From positions 62,001 through 126,000 of the forward strand of contig NZ_JADHDX010000008.1 of the NCBI RefSeq assembly GCF_016820585.1: DNA of 64,000 nucleotides, read 5' to 3'. The position numbers and the translations under genes were made by a program. This DNA is from Arthrobacter beigongshangensis (GTDB taxonomy: Bacteria > Bacillota > Bacilli > Bacillales_A > Planococcaceae). Under the pieces are notes generated by a model. That model did no database searches, was not told the origin of the DNA, and saw nothing but the letters and a program-made list of their open reading frames with translations. How positions within the stretch are numbered: the stretch's first letter is position 1; each line of letters opens with the position of its first letter. Shown one piece after another: positions 1 to 8,030 of this stretch.

Positions 1-180
1 GAATACGAAGGTACAGGGAAAAACCCTTGGGGCATTGATGTTGCAGCTTTCGAAGTTGAAGGAAAAATTTCAAGAAAAGAGTTTGGCCTTACATGGAACC
101 AAGCACTTGAAGCAGGCGGCGTTCTTGTAGGAGACGATATTAAAATTTCTATCGACCTACAAGTAAACCCAGCTCAATAA
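1..180 (+). CDS. YceI family protein, C-terminal fragment
   Basis: Only the last 59 codons are in the window; the gene begins upstream. The tail contains FGLTWNQALEAGG and ends in VSIDLQVN-like strands (ISIDLQVNPAQ), typical of the last beta strands of the YceI lipocalin-like fold. YceI proteins bind polyisoprenoids or amphiphilic lipids; the exact ligand here is unknown. A strong hairpin terminator follows 11 bases after the stop. The family call rests on a short fragment. Confidence 0.75.
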   Translation, partial: EYEGTGKNPWGIDVAAFEVEGKISRKEFGLTWNQALEAGGVLVGDDIKISIDLQVNPAQ

Positions 181-190
181 AAACAATAAA

Positions 191-226
191 CGGACGCACG
201 ATCTTTTGATCATGCGTCCGTTTTTT
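191..226 (+). terminator. Rho-independent terminator, probably bidirectional
   Basis: A 13-base stem (CGGACGCACGATC with GATCATGCGTCCG) with a TTTT loop is followed by six T. It ends the YceI gene and lies 20 bases before the end of the convergent DsbA-like gene. Confidence 0.85.
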
Positions 227-245
227 CATCTTCAGTTTAGGATAT

Positions 246-893
246 TCAGTGATTTTCTAATTCTTCTGCCGCTACTTTGCGCAGCGCTTCTGCAAAGGCT
301 TCAGCGGGCTGTGCACCTGAAATGGCATATTTGCGGTTAATGACGAAAAACGGTACGCCTTGTACGCCAATCTGTCCCGCTTCTGTGATGTCTGCCCTTA
401 CCTCCGCTGCAAATTCGTCAGAATCAAGCACTTGTTGCGCACGCTCTCGAGAAATCCCTACTTCCTCTGCAAGTCGAAGTAAGACATCTTCTGTACCAAT
501 TTTCTCAGCATCAATAAAATACGCTTTCAGGAATCGTTCTGACACTTGTGCTCCAAGACCTTGCTGCTCAGCAAGCTTTGCAAGACGATGTGCATTAAAT
601 GTATTCGCAGGTGTCATCTTACTGAAATCATAATCTAAACCGACTGTCTTCGCTTGAACGACGACATTATCCGTCATCTTCTTCGCCTCATCAATGCTCG
701 TTCCATATTTCTTAGCAAGCACTTCTTCCATCGATTCATCTGACGTCGCAGGTGAGTTCGGATCCAATTCAAATGCTTTGAAAATAACCTCTGCATTTTC
801 CTCTAGGCCTGTTTCCTTCAGAGCTTCCTCAAACCTCCGCTTACCGATATAGCAAAATGGACATACATAGTCCGACCAAATTTCAATCTTCAT
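246..893 (-). CDS. DsbA family oxidoreductase (FrnE-like)
   Basis: A 215-residue thioredoxin-fold protein of the cytoplasmic FrnE/YwbO type. The protein opens MKIEIWSDYVCPFCYIGKRR, with the CPFC redox motif at residues 11-14, followed by a helical insertion and the cis-proline strand GVQGVPFFVI near residue 180. Such proteins are predicted to handle disulfide exchange or isomerisation; no signal peptide is seen, so it should be cytosolic. An upstream ATG would add 18 residues, but the start at 893 has an AAAGGTG ribosome site about nine bases away and gives the usual family N-terminus. It is transcribed alone; an array of 21-bp repeats lies just upstream. Confidence 0.85.
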   Translation of the reverse strand: MKIEIWSDYVCPFCYIGKRRFEEALKETGLEENAEVIFKAFELDPNSPATSDESMEEVLAKKYGTSIDEAKKMTDNVVVQAKTVGLDYDFSKMTPANTFNAHRLAKLAEQQGLGAQVSERFLKAYFIDAEKIGTEDVLLRLAEEVGISRERAQQVLDSDEFAAEVRADITEAGQIGVQGVPFFVINRKYAISGAQPAEAFAEALRKVAAEELENH

Positions 894-998
894 TTTTACA
901 CACACCTTTCTTATCTCCATTTTAGGTTCAATCAAAGGAGGCAACAATGAATATGCTTACCGGCAGGGTAAATTGGGGTGTTGTAATGGCAAACTAGC

Positions 999-1158
999 AA
1001 ACTGTAAGAGTGAATTGCAAAACTGTAAGAGTAATCACGCAAACTCTATGAGTAAACCACGAAACTGTAAGAGTAACTGGAAACTATAAGAGTAAACCGC
1101 GAAACTGTAAGAGTAACCATGCTAACTATAAGAGTAAACTACGAAACTGTAAGAGTAA
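999..1158. repeat. Tandem array of eight ~21-bp units (array 1)
   Basis: Eight units start at 999, 1020, 1041, 1062, 1081, 1102, 1123 and 1144. The fixed word is AAACTGTAAGAGTAA with 0-4 changes, followed by about six variable bases. Spacing is 21 bp except for one 19-bp step. The array lies between the start of the DsbA-like gene and the terminator of ppaC. No plausible ORF covers it. Confidence 0.85.
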
Positions 1159-1173
1159 CTCACAAGACAGATA

Positions 1174-1209
1174 AAAGGCTGCGCCCAATTCATCTGGGCA
1201 CAGCCTTTA
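1174..1209 (-). terminator. Terminator of ppaC
   Basis: The stem AAAGGCTGTGCCCA pairs with TGGGCGCAGCCTTT across a short loop, directly after the ppaC stop codon and followed by T residues on the minus strand. Confidence 0.8.
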
Positions 1210-1219
1210 TTCAATCAAC

Positions 1220-2146
1220 TCACTTCAACGCATCCGTCAATACTGGCACAATCTGCTTCTTACGCGAAACGACGCCTTGCAATGTTGCTGTATTATTAAC
1301 CAGCTCTACATTGAATGCTGCGCTTGCCCGCTCCGCCTCTTTACCAAGTGCCAAAACGACCGAATCATTATTCAAAATGTCCGTCACAACAAATAGGAAC
1401 AGACCAAGCTCTTTCTTCGCAATAACGCCGTTCAACAATTCTTCAAGTTCAGCCTGACGGTCCATAACATCGTTAATATCAATAGCATTCACTTGCGCAA
1501 TCTCGATTTTGACATCTCCAAACGAAAATTCTTTCGCATCGAGTTCAATCAAATCTTCAAGCGTTTTATCGCTTAAATCTGCACCAGCCTTCAACATAGC
1601 CAGTCCATATTCTTGCGCATCTACACCAGCAATCGCAGTCAATTCCTCCGCTGCTGCACGGTCTTCTTCTGTAAACGTTGGTGATTTGAATAGCAACGAA
1701 TCTGAGATAATGGCAGACAGCATTAGTCCTGCAATCTCTTTTGGCACCGCTATACCATTTTCCTTGTACAGCTTATTCAAAATTGTTGCCGTACAGCCGA
1801 CTGGCTCTGCACGGTAATACAACGGATCACTTGTTGCAAAGTTAGCAATTCGATGGTGGTCAACAACTTCAATGACCTGTACATCATCCAAATCGTCCAC
1901 ACTTTGTTGTTTTTCGTTATGGTCAACAAGAATTACCTGCGCCGCATCTGGTGCCGCTTTATCAATCAAACGTGGTGCTTCAAACCCGAAATAATCCAGC
2001 GCGTACGCCGTCTCATTCGTCACAACACCAAGTCGTACCGCTTCTGCATCCATTCCCAACTGTTGCTTCAAATATGCATAGCTAATTGCCGCAGTAATTG
2101 AATCCGTATCAGGATTTTTATGTCCAAACACTAAAACTTTTCCCAT
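1220..2146 (-). CDS. ppaC: Manganese-dependent inorganic pyrophosphatase
   Basis: Family II pyrophosphatase, 308 residues, the usual length. It hydrolyses pyrophosphate to phosphate in the cytoplasm and so pulls biosynthetic reactions forward. The metal ligands of the DHH domain are visible: H9, D13 and D15 in [11 protein letters not shown]75 in LVDHNE, and H97-H98 in VVDHHR. The C-terminal DHHA2 domain carries the substrate-binding SRKKQ near residue 294. It lies downstream of nsrR on the same strand with a 42-base gap, so some read-through is possible. It ends at a strong terminator. Confidence 0.97.
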   Translation of the reverse strand: MGKVLVFGHKNPDTDSITAAISYAYLKQQLGMDAEAVRLGVVTNETAYALDYFGFEAPRLIDKAAPDAAQVILVDHNEKQQSVDDLDDVQVIEVVDHHRIANFATSDPLYYRAEPVGCTATILNKLYKENGIAVPKEIAGLMLSAIISDSLLFKSPTFTEEDRAAAEELTAIAGVDAQEYGLAMLKAGADLSDKTLEDLIELDAKEFSFGDVKIEIAQVNAIDINDVMDRQAELEELLNGVIAKKELGLFLFVVTDILNNDSVVLALGKEAERASAAFNVELVNNTATLQGVVSRKKQIVPVLTDALK

Positions 2147-2188
2147 TAAACTAGCCCCCTACTTTTCTTTCTATTCACTAACATTTTA

Positions 2189-2632
2189 TCACAAAGGTTT
2201 ACCAAATAATATCTCGGTCAATTCATCTTTATTAACGATGAAGTCTGCAATGGTATAGCCGTCTAATACCGTGAGATAAGCGGCAAGCGCTTCCCGTAGT
2301 GCATCCTTCAGTCGACATGCAGGAGATAATATACAACTGTTGGACTCTGAATTAAAGCACTCTACGATATGAAAGTCATCCTCCGTCTTTCTAACAAGCT
2401 CTCCCACACTAATTAGTTCAGGCGCCACTTTCAGGCGAATTCCACCACCACGTCCCCGAATCGTCTCAATCAATCCCATTTTCCCAAGCTCATGGGCTAC
2501 TTTTGTTAAATGATTTTTAGAAATCCCATATGTACTTGAAATTTCCTGCACCGTCGCTTTTTCTCCAAATCCCTTTGTTCCAAGATAGATTAGAACACGC
2601 AAGGAAAAATCTGTATACATTGTTAAACGCAT
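2189..2632 (-). CDS. nsrR: Nitric-oxide-sensing Rrf2 family repressor NsrR
   Basis: A 147-residue Rrf2 winged-helix protein. Three cysteines fall at residues 92, 100 and 106, the same spacing and numbering as the [4Fe-4S] ligands known for B. subtilis NsrR. The N-terminus MRLTMYTDFSLRVLIYLG is typical of the family. The divergent neighbour is hmp, the classic NsrR target, which supports the assignment. An in-frame ATG eight codons upstream exists, but the start at 2632 has a GGTGA ribosome site and the conserved N-terminus. NO would nitrosylate the cluster and release the hmp promoter. Confidence 0.92.
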   Translation of the reverse strand: MRLTMYTDFSLRVLIYLGTKGFGEKATVQEISSTYGISKNHLTKVAHELGKMGLIETIRGRGGGIRLKVAPELISVGELVRKTEDDFHIVECFNSESNSCILSPACRLKDALREALAAYLTVLDGYTIADFIVNKDELTEILFGKPL

Positions 2633-2720
2633 AATTTCACCATACTTTCTACCCAATATTATAACACTTGTGACGTTTGAGTGAAGAATATGTGGCTAAC
2701 TTTCTAACTCCGTTTAAAGA

Positions 2721-2737
2721 CACATATTTTATATAGC
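2721..2737. promoter_or_regulatory. Possible NsrR-type AT-rich operator in the nsrR-hmp gap
   Basis: The divergent gap holds an AT-rich partial dyad (CACATATTTTATATAGC) about 60 bases before hmp. AT-rich dyads are the kind of site known upstream of hmp in B. subtilis. The match is loose and the site is a guess from position and composition. Confidence 0.3.
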
Positions 2738-2797
2738 TTTACATTTTCATATCCTTTATTGTGATAGTAATAAAACAGAAAGGTTGTGCATGATCAC

Positions 2798-3985
2798 ATG
2801 CTATCTCAAGAAACAATCACTATTATAAAATCCACAGTCCCCGTATTAGAACAACATGGTACAACAATTACAACGGTTTTCTATAAAAATATGTTCGAAA
2901 AACATCCTGAACTACTAAATATTTTCAACCACGCGAACCAATCACAAGGTCGTCAACAAACAGCCCTTGCCAATGCCGTCTATGCAGCAGCTACAAATAT
3001 CGATAATCTTGCTGCTATTTTACCAGCTGTTACACAAATTGCCCACAAACATAAATCATTGGGTATCAAAGAAGAGCATTACCCAATCGTCGGCTACCAT
3101 CTTTTAGGCGCGATTAAAGAAGTACTCGGCAATGCAGCTACACCTGAAATCATCACTGCATGGGGTGAAGCTTATGGAGTCATCGCTGATGCATTTATCG
3201 GTATTGAAAAAGGAATGTACGAGCAAGCTAAGCAAGCAGATGGTGGCTGGGAAACATTCAAAAGCTTCATCATCGCAGATAAGATCGTTGAAAGTGATGT
3301 CATCACTTCATTCTATTTAAAGCCAGCAGATGGTCAACCATTACCTACTTACAAACCGGGTCAATACATTTCAGTACGACTGAACATTCCTGGCGATGCG
3401 TATACAGTGAACCGTCAATACAGCTTATCACAAGCTGCAACAGGTGACCTTTATCGTATCTCCGTGAAACGGGAAGATGAGTTCAATCCAAATGGTAAAG
3501 CATCTGTCTTTCTTCATAATGAAACAGCGATTGGCGATACAATCGAAGTTAGTGTTCCGGCTGGCGACTTCTACTTGGACACGGATAGCAACAATCCGGT
3601 CACACTAATTAGCGGTGGTGTCGGTATCACGCCAATGATGAGCATGTTCGACACGATTGCCAAAACCAATGCGGAGCGCTCTGTTGCCTTTTTACACTCA
3701 GCACGTACGCGTAAACACCAAGCATTCGATGACGTTCTCCATCAATTGAATGACACGATGGCTAACTCAACATATGCTGCTCTTTATTCAGAAGAAGGCG
3801 ATGGCTTTATCGACCGTGAATTTCTAGCTGCAAACGTTTTGGAAGGAAGCGACATTTATGTTTGTGGACCAACACCATTCATGCAAGCGGTCATTAAGGG
3901 ATTATACGAGTTAGGAATGCCAGAGGAAAAAGTTCACTTCGAATTCTTCGGTCCATCCGTTCAACTTGAATTAGCACACGCATAA
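2798..3985 (+). CDS. hmp: Flavohemoglobin, nitric oxide dioxygenase
   Basis: Converts NO and O2 to nitrate using NAD(P)H, protecting against nitrosative stress. The 395-residue protein has a globin domain (residues 1-140, with [17 protein letters not shown] around the proximal histidine), an FAD domain with RQYSLS, and an NAD domain with [11 protein letters not shown] and CGPTPFM. The start at 2798 ([17 protein letters not shown]) is chosen by family N-terminus. An in-frame GTG 12 bases upstream sits almost on the AAAGG ribosome site, and the spacing to 2798 is a little long. Divergent from nsrR, its likely repressor. Confidence 0.97.
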   Translation: MLSQETITIIKSTVPVLEQHGTTITTVFYKNMFEKHPELLNIFNHANQSQGRQQTALANAVYAAATNIDNLAAILPAVTQIAHKHKSLGIKEEHYPIVGYHLLGAIKEVLGNAATPEIITAWGEAYGVIADAFIGIEKGMYEQAKQADGGWETFKSFIIADKIVESDVITSFYLKPADGQPLPTYKPGQYISVRLNIPGDAYTVNRQYSLSQAATGDLYRISVKREDEFNPNGKASVFLHNETAIGDTIEVSVPAGDFYLDTDSNNPVTLISGGVGITPMMSMFDTIAKTNAERSVAFLHSARTRKHQAFDDVLHQLNDTMANSTYAALYSEEGDGFIDREFLAANVLEGSDIYVCGPTPFMQAVIKGLYELGMPEEKVHFEFFGPSVQLELAHA

Positions 3986-3996
3986 TAGACTCAGAA

Positions 3997-4027
3997 AACG
4001 CCGTCACTGGGATGACGGCGTTTTTTT
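3997..4027 (+). terminator. Terminator of hmp
   Basis: Stem AACGCCGTCA / TGACGGCGTT with a six-base loop, followed by seven T. Confidence 0.9.
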
Positions 4028-4076
4028 GTTTGATTTTTGAAATATACTTACAAAACTAACTGACCAATTCTGCAAG

Positions 4077-4673
4077 CTACGCACGGTATTTCGACACAAA
4101 CGGATTATCCTTCTCGTAATAACGCCATGGATAATGGACCGCCTCGCCTGAATTGCCAATCCCCACACGCGGACCTGCTACTATTTCTCCCACGCCAGGA
4201 CCTTCAGCAATGAATAGCGGACTTTCAGACCAATGATGACCGTAATAATCCATTGTAATATCCAGCGCTTTCGTCAGCTTCCCCGGTCCATTCGTCCAGT
4301 CATGCATCTTCAGATGAACACCGCGATTTTCTTTCATTTGTTCGTATCCTTCAATCGGCTCCACCGCGCGGATTAAAATCGCATGTGGTGTCCCAACTGG
4401 TCCACTGACAACATTAATGAGCGTATGTGTGTGCATTCTGTACGTGTAAACCAGACCGGCCTCTTCAAACATAACGTCTGTCCTCTTTGTCCGACGATTG
4501 CCAAAGCTATGCGCCGCCTGATCTTCTGGCCCATGATACGCCTCTGTTTCGACAATGCGGGCTACTAGTAGTCCATCTGCTTGCTCATGGACGATGTACT
4601 GTCCAAGTAAACTTTGTGCTAGCTCAAGCACAGGTGCTTCAAAAAACGTTTTATCCACGGGTGTATAAATCAT
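4077..4673 (-). CDS. aag: DNA-3-methyladenine glycosylase (AAG/MPG family)
   Basis: Base-excision repair enzyme that removes alkylated purines and hypoxanthine. The 198-residue protein shows the family signature RIVETEAYHGPEDQAAHS near residues 40-57, including the catalytic glutamate, then MHTHTLINVV and NGPGKLTKAL. A longer reading frame extends 42 codons upstream without family similarity. The start at 4673 has GGAGG seven bases away and gives the expected length. It is divergent from the MazG-like gene. Confidence 0.93.
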   Translation of the reverse strand: MIYTPVDKTFFEAPVLELAQSLLGQYIVHEQADGLLVARIVETEAYHGPEDQAAHSFGNRRTKRTDVMFEEAGLVYTYRMHTHTLINVVSGPVGTPHAILIRAVEPIEGYEQMKENRGVHLKMHDWTNGPGKLTKALDITMDYYGHHWSESPLFIAEGPGVGEIVAGPRVGIGNSGEAVHYPWRYYEKDNPFVSKYRA

Positions 4674-4764
4674 AATCGTCCTCCACTTCCCTTTCACTAT
4701 TCCTTTAAATCTGTCTAACAATACCGTATACTCAAGAAAAGTTAGTAGACGGGATGGGATATAC

Positions 4765-5055
4765 ATGGAAAAATTACAAGCTGACATTCGACAATTCACG
4801 AAAGCACGCGGGTGGGATGGTAATCACGATGCACGAAATCTAGCCATTTCCGTATCTTTAGAAGCAAGTGAACTACTAGAGCATTTCCAGTGGCTCTCCG
4901 CCGAGGAGGCCATCGCAAAAAATAAAGACGAAATTGCAGAAGAAGCCGCGGATGTGTTCATCTATTTATTGCAGTTTGCAGATGTTTTAGGTATCGATTT
5001 AAAAGAAGTAGCACGTACAAAAATGGAGAAAAATGCTGCCAGATTCCCCATTTAA
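4765..5055 (+). CDS. MazG-like nucleotide pyrophosphohydrolase
   Basis: A 96-residue all-alpha NTP pyrophosphohydrolase of the MazG/RS21-C6 (dCTPase-like) type. Metal-binding acidic motifs are visible: LEASELLEHFQW around residue 33 (ExxE) and DEIAEEAADVFIYLLQ around residue 60 (EExxD). It probably cleaves non-canonical or excess dNTPs to the monophosphate. It ends only five bases from the convergent uracil-DNA glycosylase gene, with no terminator between, so the two transcripts must overlap. Repair and pool-cleaning enzymes cluster here. Confidence 0.85.
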   Translation: MEKLQADIRQFTKARGWDGNHDARNLAISVSLEASELLEHFQWLSAEEAIAKNKDEIAEEAADVFIYLLQFADVLGIDLKEVARTKMEKNAARFPI

Positions 5056-5060
5056 CTCAT

Positions 5061-5705
5061 TCACAAATGTTCCAACATACGCCCAATCGCCAACCAATCC
5101 GCGTCTAATGCTGGTCGATGTGACGGTCTGTAAAAAACGGATGCTGGATGGAAAGTCGGCACAATTGGATACGTTTTCCGCGTCCATTTAAACGTCGTAT
5201 CATCCAGCTCATTCAAATACTGAACAGGACGTTCTAATAATTGCCCATGCAGTTCCGTCACCTTGGCTCCTTTGCCTAATAACCGCTGTAATCCTACGTT
5301 ACCAAGTGTGACGATTAGTTTGGGCTCAATATTGGCTAGTTCATAGTCGAGCACAGGCGCATGTGCCACAATCTCCTTCTGCGTTGGTGGACGATTGTAT
5401 TTCCGTTCTGTCGTCGTACCATCGCGCTCTTTTTTCGTTCCCCATCTATACGGCCTGCTACGAACTGCACTAGTAATATAGACATCCTCACGCGACAAAC
5501 CAATCGTTGCGAGTGACTTCATCAATTCCTTCCCAGCACGACCGATGAACGGAATGCCATCAACCAGCTCAAACTCCCCAGGCGCTTCCCCAATTAGCAT
5601 CAGCTTAGGTTTTTGCGGACCTCCACCGTAAATAAACCCCTCTACAGGAAAGCCTGCGATTCGCTCTTTGCCAAGTATCGCAATCGACTCAGGAATACGG
5701 AACAT
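5061..5705 (-). CDS. Uracil-DNA glycosylase superfamily protein lacking Fe-S cysteines
   Basis: A 214-residue UDG-fold protein. The water-activating loop motif is GEAPGEFELVDGIPF near residues 38-52, followed by GRAGKEL; the second motif is FHPASVFYRPSHRP near residue 190. This resembles family 4/5 enzymes, but the protein contains no cysteine at all, so the usual [4Fe-4S] cluster of those families cannot form. Substrate range is therefore uncertain. Start at 5705 with a GGGGGTG ribosome site. Confidence 0.8.
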   Translation of the reverse strand: MFRIPESIAILGKERIAGFPVEGFIYGGGPQKPKLMLIGEAPGEFELVDGIPFIGRAGKELMKSLATIGLSREDVYITSAVRSRPYRWGTKKERDGTTTERKYNRPPTQKEIVAHAPVLDYELANIEPKLIVTLGNVGLQRLLGKGAKVTELHGQLLERPVQYLNELDDTTFKWTRKTYPIVPTFHPASVFYRPSHRPALDADWLAIGRMLEHL

Positions 5706-5737
5706 CAGAACACCCCCTCATTTCTTTTTAGTCTATC

Positions 5738-5772
5738 AAAAAAAGCCTTCCCCCTAAAGGTAAGACTTTATA
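5738..5772 (-). terminator. Terminator downstream of the 5776-6132 gene
   Basis: On the minus strand an imperfect stem (AAAGTCTTACC with GGGGGAAGGCTTT, some wobble) leads into seven T. Confidence 0.55.
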
Positions 5773-5775
5773 CGC

Positions 5776-6132
5776 TTATATAATCGAAGTTCCTAGTGCC
5801 GTCTCCACGCTATTCGCAAAATTATTGCCAGCGCCCCAGTCAAAACGGAAGAAAACACCTTCTGATCCTCCCGATGCAACTACATGAACTTTTGTGTCTT
5901 TTCCAAAATCATCAATTGTAACCGTCAATGATGCCCGATTACTCGACCGCATATAATACTTCTCCAACACCATGACATGTACCTCTTGCTCCCCAACCTG
6001 CCTGACATACCGATCGACAAGCGTACCACTAATGCTGCCACCTACCACATAGGACTCAATCACAGTCATCGCAGCCATTGGCAAAATATTTACAGTAAAC
6101 TCACGAACCGCCACATCCTCATCCCCTTCCAT
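5776..6132 (-). CDS. Small conserved protein, DUF6054-like
   Basis: A 118-residue alpha/beta protein without signal peptide or membrane segment. It opens with a strand containing FTVNILP and has repeated Val-rich strands plus FFRFDWGAGNNF near the C-terminus. It resembles the small uncharacterised DUF6054 group, a call made from memory of the family and not checked. The start is unclear: the ATG at 6132 has a weak ribosome site, and a GTG six codons in has a better GGGGATGAGG upstream. No function can be assigned. Confidence 0.55.
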   Translation of the reverse strand: MEGDEDVAVREFTVNILPMAAMTVIESYVVGGSISGTLVDRYVRQVGEQEVHVMVLEKYYMRSSNRASLTVTIDDFGKDTKVHVVASGGSEGVFFRFDWGAGNNFANSVETALGTSII

Positions 6133-6193
6133 CCTTACATTCTTTTACGGATGAATAACGACAAAGGTTTCAATCGTTCACAAATTGAAAATA

Positions 6194-6222
6194 AACCCCA
6201 CCTCAATTCATTGAGGTGGGGT
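6194..6222 (-). terminator. Terminator after the small 54-codon gene
   Basis: A perfect stem (AACCCCACCTCAA / TTGAGGTGGGGTT) with a short loop, followed on the minus strand by TTTATTTT. It follows the stop of the small gene at 6232 by ten bases. Confidence 0.8.
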
Positions 6223-6231
6223 TCCAAATGA

Positions 6232-6396
6232 CTACTTCCGAGGCGGAAGTGGATAATAGCTACTTTTCGGTGGTCGTTCTTTTTTCAAGACAATCCATGA
6301 AATTTTCTCAAATAGACTGCCACTTTCATTGACTCGTCTTGAGTTACCAGTTATTCGTTTTGATGAAGTTTCCATTTCTACATTCGGTTCGAACAT
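6232..6396 (-). CDS. Small basic protein of unknown function, 54 residues
   Basis: A short ORF found by reading the otherwise empty gap between niaP and the DUF6054-like gene. It starts MFEPNVEMETSSKRITG and ends in a Pro/Tyr/basic tail, SSYYPLPPRK. An in-frame stop lies just upstream, GGGGAG and AGGT ribosome-like sites precede the ATG, and a clean terminator follows ten bases after the stop. These signals together argue for a real gene. No family was recognised; there is no membrane segment. Confidence 0.6.
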   Translation of the reverse strand: MFEPNVEMETSSKRITGNSRRVNESGSLFEKISWIVLKKERPPKSSYYPLPPRK

Positions 6397-6592
6397 CGCC
6401 AATACCTATCTCCCCTTTTCGATTGAACGCTTCTTTCAAATTCAACCATATCGTAACAATATGAAGGGAAGATGGATTGTATGTAATGAACTTGTAAAGA
6501 TTTCGCTATAGATTTAAGATTTTCCGCAAAATCTCATAATACCTTTATTGACGATCGTGAAATACTCCTCTCAGAAAAGGGAGGCCCATCAT

Positions 6593-7801
6593 TTATTCCA
6601 ATTCTAATTGTTTCGTTTCTGTCCCTAACAATACAACCGCTAACACACCAATGACAATTGCTCCGCAGAATATGCCGAAAATCAAACCAAAACCATATCC
6701 TGCTGCCAGCAATGAGCCGACAAGCAATGGACCGAAAATACCACCGACTCGTCCAATTGCGGCGGCCATCCCTGATCCAGTTGCACGAATCGCCGTAGGA
6801 TATTGCTCCGGTGAATAGGCATAGAGTGCTCCCCAAGCGCCTAGATTGAAGAAGGATAACAACGCACCAAAAGTAAGCAGCATCGGTAATGTTTCCGCAC
6901 TTCCAAACACCAATGCACTCGCCGCTGTTCCTAGTAAATACGTTGCCAAAACAAATTTCCGCCCGACACGCTCAATTAACCAAGCAGCTGAAAAATAACC
7001 CGGTAATTGTGCAAGTGTCATAATGAGTACATAGCCAAAGCTTTTGATTAAGCTAAAGCCTTTCAGCACCATTACACTTGGCAACCAAAGGAACATGCCG
7101 TAATAGGAAAAGACAACCATGAACCATACAATCCATAACATTAACGTTCGACGTGCGTACTTTTTCGACCATAATAATTTCATTTTTTCCAAAGCTGACT
7201 GCTTCGGCTTGCCATCCGCCACGAACTTTGGCGAGTCAGGCAATTTTCGACGTAAGTAAATCGCGTAAAAGGCCGGTAATGCCGTAATAATTAATGCGAC
7301 CCTCCAACCAAAATGCGGAATAACAAAGTACGCAATGAGCGCGGCAATCAACCAACCCGCTGCCCAAAAACTTTCTAGTAACACAACAACGCGACCCCGT
7401 TCATGTGCCGCCACACTTTCCGATACAAGCGTTGACGCAACCGGCAATTCTCCACCCAGTCCAGCGCCGACAAAAAAGCGCAAGATTAAAAACGCAGTTA
7501 ACGTCATCGTCAATGCTGACAACCCACTTGCGACTGAGAATAAAACAAGAGTTATCATAAAAACATTTTTACGTCCAATTCGATCCGCCAGCAAACCAAA
7601 TCCTAGTGCCCCAACAGCCATCCCAATGGAATTAACGCTACCAATCCAGCCCATCTCACCCGGTGACAATTGCCACTCTATCGCCAATGCTGCAATGACA
7701 AACGACAAAATGCCGACATCCATCGCATCGAACATCCAGCCTGTCCCCGCAAGCCCCAATAATTTATTTCTAGAAATCCCCTCATGCTGTTTACTCACCA
7801 T
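6593..7801 (-). CDS. niaP: Niacin transporter, MFS family
   Basis: A 402-residue major facilitator with 12 predicted membrane segments, very close to B. subtilis NiaP (YceI). Diagnostic stretches are GWMFDAMDVGILSF, GFGLLADRIGRKNV and GLGGELPVASTLVSE in the first half, and YSPEQYPTAIRATGSGMAAA in the second. It imports nicotinate or nicotinamide for NAD synthesis. A strong sigma-A promoter and a TGTC-N2-GACA dyad precede it, matching control by the niacin-responsive repressor NiaR. Confidence 0.92.
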   Translation of the reverse strand: MVSKQHEGISRNKLLGLAGTGWMFDAMDVGILSFVIAALAIEWQLSPGEMGWIGSVNSIGMAVGALGFGLLADRIGRKNVFMITLVLFSVASGLSALTMTLTAFLILRFFVGAGLGGELPVASTLVSESVAAHERGRVVVLLESFWAAGWLIAALIAYFVIPHFGWRVALIITALPAFYAIYLRRKLPDSPKFVADGKPKQSALEKMKLLWSKKYARRTLMLWIVWFMVVFSYYGMFLWLPSVMVLKGFSLIKSFGYVLIMTLAQLPGYFSAAWLIERVGRKFVLATYLLGTAASALVFGSAETLPMLLTFGALLSFFNLGAWGALYAYSPEQYPTAIRATGSGMAAAIGRVGGIFGPLLVGSLLAAGYGFGLIFGIFCGAIVIGVLAVVLLGTETKQLELE

Positions 7802-7827
7802 TCTTCTTCCTCTCGCTAAAACTATAG

Positions 7828-7837
7828 TGTCTTGACA
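7828..7837. promoter_or_regulatory. Putative NiaR operator
   Basis: The dyad TGTCTTGACA lies immediately downstream of the niaP -10 box, covering the expected start of transcription. NiaR (YrxA) operators in Bacillales contain TGTC/GACA half-sites and niaP is a known NiaR target. The assignment is by motif and context only. Confidence 0.55.
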
Positions 7838-7843
7838 GTTGTC

Positions 7844-7872
7844 ATTATACTCTCATTTTTAAAGTTATACAA
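7844..7872 (-). promoter_or_regulatory. Sigma-A promoter of niaP
   Basis: On the minus strand TTGTAT, a 17-base spacer, then a perfect TATAAT. The operator dyad starts seven bases after the -10 box. Confidence 0.75.
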
Positions 7873-7991
7873 TGCGTTTTATGCAATATTCACCGAAAGT
7901 AGACAATATAATCACGTAACTAAACCATTTTTACGCAAACCCTACCAACTTTTCTCCCAAACTAAACAATATTCACCTATTTTTCTAGATT

Positions 7992-8022
7992 AAAAAACTT
8001 CCACCCTTCTATAGGATGGAAG
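7992..8022 (-). terminator. Terminator of the FapA-like gene
   Basis: Stem CTTCCA...TGGAAG around an imperfect inner part, followed by TTTTTTAA on the minus strand, eight bases after the stop. Confidence 0.7.
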
Positions 8023-8030
8023 CGTATTTT

